DNA of 64,000 bases from Bacillota bacterium. GTDB lineage: Bacteria > Bacillota > Clostridia > Christensenellales > SZUA-584. Location of the stretch: contig JAEWBO010000027.1 in the NCBI GenBank assembly GCA_023391105.1, positions 12,654 to 76,653 of the forward strand, written 5' to 3'. This document shows positions 58,779-64,000 of this stretch, piece by piece (position 1 is the first letter of the stretch; each line of letters opens with the position of its first letter). The notes below the pieces were generated by a model. That model worked only from the letters and a program-made list of their open reading frames with translations, was not told the DNA's origin and did no database searches. Position numbers and translations under genes: made by a program.

Positions 58779-60431
58779 CTATTTCTTCCTATCCTTTTCC
58801 CTTAGCTCAACACGGCGAATCTTGCCGCTGATTGTCTTGGGGAGTTCACTGACAAATTCGATGACGCGCGGGTACTTGTACGGCGCGGTTACCTTCTTCA
58901 CATGCTCCTGCAATTCCTTTGCGAGCGCGTCGGAAGGCTCGTAGCCCTTGGCCAGCACGATTGTCGCTTTGACAACCTGCCCGCGGTCGGGATGCGGAAC
59001 GCCTGTGATGGCCGTTTCCAGCACCGCCGGATGCTCCATCAGCGCGCTTTCCACCTCAAACGGCCCGATGCGGTAACCGCTGCTCTTGATCACGTCGTCC
59101 GTGCGGCCCACATACCAGTAGTAACCGTCCTCATCCTTCCAAGCCACGTCGCCCGTGTGGTAAACGCCGTCGTACCAGACGGAAGAGGTGAGCGCTTCGT
59201 CTTTATAGTACCCCAGGAACATGCCCGGTGTCACGCCGTCTGCGGTGTGTATTACGATTTCGCCGGATTCGCCCCAGCCGCAAGGCTCGCCCAGCTCATT
59301 GACGATTTCAACATCGTAAAGCGGGGAAGGCTTGCCCATTGAACCCGGGCGCGGTTCCACGTAGATGAAGTTGGCCACGGATAGCGTCGTCTCGGTCTGC
59401 CCGAAGCCTTCCATCATCTTAAGGCCGGTCGCCTTTAAGAACTGGCTGTAGACCTCAGGGTTCAGCGGCTCGCCCGCTATCGTCGTGTATTTCATCGCGG
59501 AAAAATCGTATTTGCTCAAGTCTTCCTTTATGAAATAGCGATACATCGTGGGCGGCGCGCAAAAGGTCGTCACCCTGTTGTCACATATCGCCTTGAGTAT
59601 CTCGGCCGGGATGAACTTTTCATGGTCGTAGACGAACACAGCCGTTTCGCCGAGCCACTGGCCGTACAGCTTGCCCCAGACAGACTTGGCCCAGCCCGTG
59701 TCGGATATGGTCAAATGTAAGCCGCCTGGGTCAACGTTGTGCCAGTATACAGCCGTGGGGATGTGCCCCAGCGGATACGTGTACGAATGGATGACCATCT
59801 TGGGCATACCCGTCGTGCCGGACGTAAAATAAAGCAGCATGATGTCGTCATTCTCAGGCAGCTCGAAAGAGGTCGTATCGAGCACGTCGCTTGCGGCTTC
59901 CACGCCTGCTGTGTAATCAAGCCAGCCCTCGCGTTCACCTAAGATCGCCTTGCATTCCAGCGTCGGCATATCCTTGGCTTCTTCTATACTATCGGCCACA
60001 ATGCCGTCGGCTGTGGACACGATCATTTTGATGCCCGCCGCGTTCACGCGGTATTCGATGTCCTTTTTGGTAAGCAGATGCGTCGCGGGAATCGTCACCG
60101 CACCGATCTTGTGCAGCGCCATGATGGTATACCAGAATTGATAATGGCGCTTTAGTATCAGCATCACCTTGTCGCCCTTTTTGATGCCCTGCGACAGAAA
60201 AAAGTTCGCGGCCTTGTCGGAAAGGCGCTTTAAGTCGGCAAATGTGAAGGTGTGCTGTTCGCCCTTTTCATGCACCCAGACGAGCGCGCGCTTGTCTGGC
60301 TTGGTGACGGCCAGCTCGTCGAGCACGTCGTAAGCGAAGTTAAAACGCTCCGGTACGCTGATTTTAAAGTTCTGTTTAAAGTCCTCGTAGGACGTGTAAT
60401 CGGCTTTTGCGTATTTTTCAAATATCCTCAT
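58779..60431 (-). CDS. AMP-forming acyl-CoA synthetase
   Basis: 550 residues of the ANL superfamily. Motifs: LLYFTSGTTGMPKMVIHS (P-loop, near 203), GFGQTETTLSVANF (near 345), YHTGDVAWKDEDGYYWYVGR (near 430), DDVIKSSGYRIGPFEVE and the catalytic Lys in TISGKIRRVEL near the end. It resembles the medium/short-chain ACSM-like enzymes that activate carboxylates to acyl-CoA via acyl-AMP. The likely start (MRIFEKYAKADYTSYEDF) is 10 bases after the XRE-cupin gene stop. Control by the upstream T-box suggests a link to amino acid supply. Substrate not determined. Confidence 0.92.
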   Translation of the reverse strand: MRIFEKYAKADYTSYEDFKQNFKISVPERFNFAYDVLDELAVTKPDKRALVWVHEKGEQHTFTFADLKRLSDKAANFFLSQGIKKGDKVMLILKRHYQFWYTIMALHKIGAVTIPATHLLTKKDIEYRVNAAGIKMIVSTADGIVADSIEEAKDMPTLECKAILGEREGWLDYTAGVEAASDVLDTTSFELPENDDIMLLYFTSGTTGMPKMVIHSYTYPLGHIPTAVYWHNVDPGGLHLTISDTGWAKSVWGKLYGQWLGETAVFVYDHEKFIPAEILKAICDNRVTTFCAPPTMYRYFIKEDLSKYDFSAMKYTTIAGEPLNPEVYSQFLKATGLKMMEGFGQTETTLSVANFIYVEPRPGSMGKPSPLYDVEIVNELGEPCGWGESGEIVIHTADGVTPGMFLGYYKDEALTSSVWYDGVYHTGDVAWKDEDGYYWYVGRTDDVIKSSGYRIGPFEVESALMEHPAVLETAITGVPHPDRGQVVKATIVLAKGYEPSDALAKELQEHVKKVTAPYKYPRVIEFVSELPKTISGKIRRVELREKDRKK

Positions 60432-60441
60432 GCTGGCCCCC

Positions 60442-60996
60442 TTATTTCGCTATGATCGCGAGGAATCGGCATACGCCGCCCTCGGCCTGCATCGCGTGCG
60501 GATGCTTTGCGTCAAAATAAACTGCATCGCCCTCGGAGAGGGTGAGCGCCTGGTTGTCGATGTAAAGCGTCATGCGGCCTTCCACCACATAGTCAAACTC
60601 CTGACCCTCGTGCGCGTTCATGTGCGATTTGGCATCCACATCCTTAGGCTCTACTGATACGAGAAACGGCTCCATCTTTTTGTTTTTGAAAATGTAGGCC
60701 AGATGCTCGTAATTGTATTCCTTGCGGCGTTCCAGCTTGAGCCCCTGCCCTTTTTTCACAAACGAGCACACGGACAGCCGCGGCGCTTCGCCCGTCATCA
60801 GATCGACGATATCCACACCAAGCTTTCCTGCCGCCGAATACAGAAACGAAAACGAAAAATCGTTCTTGCCGGCTTCATATTCAAGGTATTCGGCCTCGCC
60901 CAGACCCACGGCCTGCGCCATTTCAGCTGCGGAGATGTCCATAATTTCCCGAAGCGCCTGTAAACGCCTTGCAATCAGCATGATCTTTTCATCCAC
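60442..60996 (-). CDS. XRE-family regulator with cupin sensor domain
   Basis: 184 residues from a GTG at 60996 behind AAGGAGAG; the frame is open to 61095, but that part is the T-box RNA. N-terminal HTH (IARRLQALREIMDISAAEMA, AVGLGEAEYLEYEAGKND) and a C-terminal cupin (about 110-180: HEGQEFDYVVEGRMTLYID, LSEGDAVYFDAKHPHAM) that would bind a small effector. First gene after the T-box and cotranscribed with the acyl-CoA synthetase; it probably regulates that pathway. Confidence 0.9.
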   Translation of the reverse strand: MDEKIMLIARRLQALREIMDISAAEMAQAVGLGEAEYLEYEAGKNDFSFSFLYSAAGKLGVDIVDLMTGEAPRLSVCSFVKKGQGLKLERRKEYNYEHLAYIFKNKKMEPFLVSVEPKDVDAKSHMNAHEGQEFDYVVEGRMTLYIDNQALTLSEGDAVYFDAKHPHAMQAEGGVCRFLAIIAK

Positions 60997-61028
60997 GATA
61001 GTCACTCTCCTTATATCATTTTTATAAA

Positions 61029-61290
61029 ACAAAAAAACCTTGCGCCCCACATGGGACGAAGGTTTACCGCGGTACCACCCAATTTGGCCAGTCATTGGCC
61101 CTGCTTATTCAGGCTCATCTAAGCCCTCTGCATGAAACGGTGCAGCAACCGTCCGGCTTTTACGTTGTCAAAGCCGCCGCTCGTGAAGTGATTCTGACGC
61201 GCCGCCTTTGCTCCGTTTTCACCATTCACGGAGCTCTCTAATAAAGACTTTAAGCCCGTCACGTCTTCGTCATCGCGTTTACAAATATTG
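61029..61290 (-). ncRNA. T-box leader, probably isoleucine type
   Basis: On the minus strand: GGGTGGTACCGCGG (T-box, plus coordinates 61068-61080), stem I with AGAGAG (61234-61239) and GGTGAAAAC, and a terminator AACCTTCGTCCCATGTGG... ending in T7 (61031-61067). T-boxes read uncharged tRNA. The specifier region GAATCACTTCACGAG can be read as ATC (Ile, plus 61190-61192, followed by A) or TCA (Ser). The UGGU bulge pairs with ACCA, so the tRNA has an A discriminator; bacterial tRNA-Ser has G, so Ile is favoured. Confidence 0.92.
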
Positions 61291-61419
61291 ATTTTATTAA
61301 TGGTAGCATAGAGGAGCTTGTATTGTCAACAGCGAGAGGAGCGGATATTCCCATATACCTTGCGGCGACGTGCGGTTTCATGTAGAATATATATATAAAT
61401 TCGAAAGGAATATAAGAGA

Positions 61420-61704
61420 ATGGCAAATTTCACAAAAGTCGACGGCAAGGATGTCGGAGATATCAAGATATACACGCTGAGTACCTGCGGCTGGTGCAAG
61501 AAGACGAAAGCGTATTTAAACGAAAACGGCATCAAATATGCGTACATTGATATGGACAAGCTGGAGGGCAAAGAAACCGATGTGGTTCGCGCAGAGCAGA
61601 TGAAGTTTAATCGGAGCGGCTCGTTCCCGACTATCGTGGTCAATGATAAAGACTGCATCGTCGGATATGACGAAGACGCACTGCGGGTGCTGATTGGAGA
61701 ATAA
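61420..61704 (+). CDS. Glutaredoxin-like protein
   Basis: 94 residues behind AAAGGA. Thioredoxin fold with CGWC (23-26) as the redox motif, cis-proline in SGSFPTIVVND (near 67) and DKDCIVGYDEDAL. Unlike classical glutaredoxins (CPYC), the CGWC motif is intermediate. It is 2 bases upstream of the ferredoxin-thioredoxin reductase-like gene, so the pair is probably an electron-transfer unit in which it is the reduced partner. Confidence 0.9.
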   Translation: MANFTKVDGKDVGDIKIYTLSTCGWCKKTKAYLNENGIKYAYIDMDKLEGKETDVVRAEQMKFNRSGSFPTIVVNDKDCIVGYDEDALRVLIGE

Positions 61705-61706
61705 GC

Positions 61707-62183
61707 ATGGACGAACGTCTGCAAAAAAGGCTTGATAAGCTAAAGCGTGACGCGGCAGCCGGGGGATACAAGCTCAATCCCGATGATGATTTTGTGACTG
61801 ATCTTTGCGCCGGGCTGCTTGCCAATCAGGATCGCTACGGCATCGAAAGCTGCCCGTGCCGCTTGTATACGGGTGAAAAAGAGGATAACATGGATATCGT
61901 GTGTCCGTGCGTATACCGTGACGACGACCTCGCCGAATACGGTGCGTGCTTTTGCGCGCTATACGTATCAGACAAAGCGCAAACCAAACAGGTGCCGGAG
62001 CGGCGCCCCTCGTTGGAGGAACGGCGGGCGAAAACCCACGAAACAGGCGCAAAAGCGCCAGCGGCGCTGCCGTATCCCGTTTACCGGTGCAGTGTGTGCG
62101 GTTACCTCTGCGCAAACAGCAATCCGCCGCGCGTATGCCCGATATGCAAAGCGGGTTCGGAACGCTTTGAGCGTTTTATGTAG
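61707..62183 (+). CDS. Ferredoxin-thioredoxin reductase catalytic domain fused to rubredoxin-like domain
   Basis: 158 residues. FTR-beta domain (1-95): SCPCRLYTG (near 49), VCPCVYRDDDLAEYGACFCALYV with the cluster cysteines and the catalytic C-x-C. After a basic linker (95-120), a rubredoxin-like domain YRCSVCGYLC ... RVCPICKAG (near 125-150). FTR reduces a thioredoxin-type disulfide with electrons from ferredoxin; here the rubredoxin-like part could supply electrons. Coupled to the glutaredoxin. Confidence 0.93.
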   Translation: MDERLQKRLDKLKRDAAAGGYKLNPDDDFVTDLCAGLLANQDRYGIESCPCRLYTGEKEDNMDIVCPCVYRDDDLAEYGACFCALYVSDKAQTKQVPERRPSLEERRAKTHETGAKAPAALPYPVYRCSVCGYLCANSNPPRVCPICKAGSERFERFM

Positions 62184-62281
62184 CATTTGAAACAGGCAGT
62201 CACAATATCTGCCTGTTTTTGTATGCGAAAAAACGGAACAATACAATTTATTCTTGCGTCTAACAGGCAAAGGAGGTGAGT

Positions 62282-62731
62282 GTGATAAAAAAGACAATTC
62301 TTTTGCTGCTCGCGGCAGTGGTGATGCTGACAGCAGCGGGCTGCAACACACCGTCGATGGAAAAGTCGCCATATGAGGCGGAGCAGCAAATCGCCGATAT
62401 TCAGATGACGGCAGACGAGCAGACCTTGGCAGGGGATGCCGAGTCGATTAACCTGACGATCAAGAACGCGTCGGACAAGGAATATACATACGGCGCCGCG
62501 TCCGCAATTGAAATGGAGAAGGACGGCGCGTGGTATGTGGTTGAGCCAAAAGAGGATCTGATGTGGATCGAGATCGCGTACATTATCGCGCCGGGTGAAA
62601 CCAATGAGGAAAGCGTGACACTGAATGAGTATTACGGCACGTTGAAAGCAGGGAATTACCGCATCGTCAAAACGTTTACCGATACGGATGGCAACGGCTT
62701 TACGGCTTTCGGACCATTCACCGTAAAATAA
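62282..62731 (+). CDS. Lipoprotein with bacterial Ig-like domain
   Basis: 149 residues from a GTG at 62282 behind AAAGGAGG. Lipobox TAAGCN near 20. The folded part (about 45-149) is beta-rich with the pattern NLTIKNASDKEYTYGAASAI ... GNYRIVKTF, which is the bacterial Ig-like domain of YfjS/DUF-type surface proteins. Function unknown. Confidence 0.85.
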   Translation: MIKKTILLLLAAVVMLTAAGCNTPSMEKSPYEAEQQIADIQMTADEQTLAGDAESINLTIKNASDKEYTYGAASAIEMEKDGAWYVVEPKEDLMWIEIAYIIAPGETNEESVTLNEYYGTLKAGNYRIVKTFTDTDGNGFTAFGPFTVK

Positions 62732-62755
62732 CACCAGCCTTTCATTTATGACTAT

Positions 62756-62804
62756 AAAAAACAGCCCCGATTGGCTCTGCGGCCGACAGGGGCTGTTTCT
62801 TTTC
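62756..62804. terminator. Bidirectional terminator between converging genes
   Basis: AAAACAGCCCC pairs with GGGGCTGTTT around a 20-base loop; T tracts flank both sides, serving the Ig-like lipoprotein gene on plus and the CDF gene on minus. Confidence 0.85.
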
Positions 62805-62831
62805 ATGTTTTATATCGAGGTTGAATTATTT

Positions 62832-63734
62832 TCAGTTTGCTGTATCGTCTGTTTGGTTGGGATTTACATGTACCATGCAATGCTTGACGGTGGGGAACGC
62901 CGACTCAATGGCGTCATGAACCTGCTGCGCGATGCCATGCGACTTCATAAGAGGGACGGTGCCGTCCGCGGAAATTTCGATATCCACATAGATGCGGTTG
63001 CCAAAAAGCCGCGTTTGAATCTGATCCACACCGAGCACACCTTCCTGAGAGAGGCTGACGCGCTTGATTTCTTCTACCACAGCGTTGTCGCACGCTTCGT
63101 CCGTCATTTTGCGGATGGCGTCCTTGAATATATCATAGGCAGCCTTGATAATAAACAGGCAGATTACGACGCTGGCGATGGGGTCGAGCACAGGCAGCCC
63201 CAGCCTCGCGCCGAGTATGCCGGCAAAACTGCCCACGGAGGACAGCGCGTCCGAACGGTGATGCCAGGCATCCGCCATCAGCGCGCCCGAATCGATTTTT
63301 TTCGCGGCAGCGCGCGTATACCAGTACATTGCTTCCTTGACGATGATAGAGACAATCGCCGCGATCAGCGCGAGCGTTCCGGGGATTATTGGTTCGCTCA
63401 TACCATCGATGATTTTCATGATGCCGCTGTACCCGATGCCGAAGCCTGTGATCGCAAGCACCACAGCCAGTAATAGTGCGGCCACACATTCAATGCGCTC
63501 ATGACCGTATGGGTGCTTGGTGTCAGATTCTTTGCTCGACAGCTTAATGCCGATAATCACGATAAATGTGCTGAAAACGTCAGAGAGCGTGTGAACCGCA
63601 TCGGAGATCATGGCCCCGGAATTTGCGATGATACCCGCAAAAAGCTTGAAGGCACTGAGCAGTACGTTGCCGATAATGCTCACCGCCGACACGCGCATCG
63701 CAAGCTGAATGTTGGTTTTCTTCTGATGTTCCAT
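62832..63734 (-). CDS. Cation diffusion facilitator with Zn-type site
   Basis: 300 residues from the ATG at 63734 behind GTGGAGG; the GTG at 63749 lies on that site. Six helices. Helix 2 carries MISDAVHTLSDV (H-x-x-x-D) and helix 5 AWHHRSDALSS (H-x-x-x-D), the zinc-type tetrahedral set, in contrast to the N/D plus D/D set of the CDF at 6155. The C-terminal domain has YVDIEISADGTV and MVHVNPN. Probably Zn2+ (or Fe/Cd) efflux. Confidence 0.93.
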   Translation of the reverse strand: MEHQKKTNIQLAMRVSAVSIIGNVLLSAFKLFAGIIANSGAMISDAVHTLSDVFSTFIVIIGIKLSSKESDTKHPYGHERIECVAALLLAVVLAITGFGIGYSGIMKIIDGMSEPIIPGTLALIAAIVSIIVKEAMYWYTRAAAKKIDSGALMADAWHHRSDALSSVGSFAGILGARLGLPVLDPIASVVICLFIIKAAYDIFKDAIRKMTDEACDNAVVEEIKRVSLSQEGVLGVDQIQTRLFGNRIYVDIEISADGTVPLMKSHGIAQQVHDAIESAFPTVKHCMVHVNPNQTDDTAN

Positions 63735-63749
63735 AAAAGTTACCTCCAC

Positions 63750-64000
63750 AAATTTTGTAAGATAGCTCTATGGCACTTTTGTCAACGCTGCATGTTCCCG
63801 GGTAATGACGTAAATAAAAAACGCACCCGTGGATAACATACACTGTCCCACAGATACGTCTATAACGTGATCTGCTGCCGCAGATATCGCGGCCCGGCCC
63901 CATGAACCATACGGTTCATCGCCTGCTCAGTTTGTACTGTTGAACGCCCATTCTTTTTTTGTGTCCCGCCGACATATATGTCAGTGGGGCAGTTTGAATG
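63750..64000. other. Right-end stretch without a supported gene
   Basis: Promoter side of the CDF gene and then mixed-composition DNA. A palindrome GACATATATGTC (63971-63982) is the only clear structure. Several open frames overlap it but lack sites and coding character. Confidence 0.4.

Noticed and set aside
60997..61095. N-terminal extension of the XRE-cupin regulator
   Set aside because: It is the translated T-box RNA; the GTG at 60996 has a proper ribosome site.
63580..63903. Minus-strand 107-codon frame at the right end
   Set aside because: It overlaps the start of the CDF gene in another frame and lacks a ribosome site or coding pattern.

Overview
The window looks like a chromosome segment of an endospore-forming member of the Firmicutes, most likely an uncultured Clostridia lineage of moderate GC. 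The evidence is the sporulation and germination set: sigK, spoIIGA-sigE, cwlJ-gerQ, sleB, a LysM/GH18 cortex hydrolase, pdaA and a GerM-like lipoprotein. Clostridial RNA devices (a T-box, a yybP-ykoY element) and frequent GTG and TTG starts behind strong AGGAGG sites fit this. The genus cannot be named from the sequence alone.

Layout. 1-5 kb: the tail of an ArsR-type regulator, sigK, then an nfo-pepQ-efp run. 5-13 kb: lipoproteins, a Mn-type CDF exporter, a gerM-rph-rdgB-phosphodiesterase-VOC run, spoIIGA-sigE and a nitroreductase. 13-16 kb: hsp20, then an AT-rich two-gene cassette (dGTPase plus an unknown protein) that looks acquired. 16-22 kb: DUF815 ATPase, ybaK, tex, a HAD phosphatase, and a PadR/metallo-hydrolase pair. 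22-27 kb: spore cortex and germination cluster with lgt. 27-33 kb: nucleotide and DNA repair housekeeping (yjjG-like, mutY, exoA) with msrAB and redox proteins. 33-38 kb: the AmmeMemoRadiSam pair, then an unexplained operon of one unknown protein and two zinc-ribbon proteins. 38-45 kb: an AT-rich orphan, a serine-palmitoyltransferase-like enzyme, a membrane mannosyltransferase-like protein, an HD hydrolase and a DUF4173 protein, ending at tRNA-Glu(CTC). 45-51 kb: an AT-rich, repeat-rich, decayed accessory region with transposon-end-like repeats, MarR and Fic remnants, a pirin and two cysteine-rich proteins. 51-64 kb: DEAD helicase, AI-2E-family protein, sleB, mntP under a yybP-ykoY riboswitch, an SDR, a GyrI-like protein, a repeat-dense gap, a T-box-controlled regulator/acyl-CoA synthetase operon, a glutaredoxin plus ferredoxin-thioredoxin-reductase/rubredoxin pair, and a second CDF transporter.

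How the genes work together. Spore development (SigE maturation by SpoIIGA, later SigK) and germination (CwlJ/GerQ, SleB, SleL-like, with PdaA making the muramic lactam they recognise) are both represented. Metal homeostasis appears three times: a CDF with the Asn/Asp site of Mn exporters, MntP with its Mn riboswitch, and a His/Asp CDF of Zn type.

The leads I rate highest are: the T-box, read as isoleucine-type, in front of a XRE-cupin regulator and an acyl-CoA synthetase; the zinc-ribbon operon at 36-38 kb; the dGTPase cassette; the 182-base spoIIGA/sigE overlap; and a family of GTAGGG palindromes together with a relic of a REP-associated transposase.
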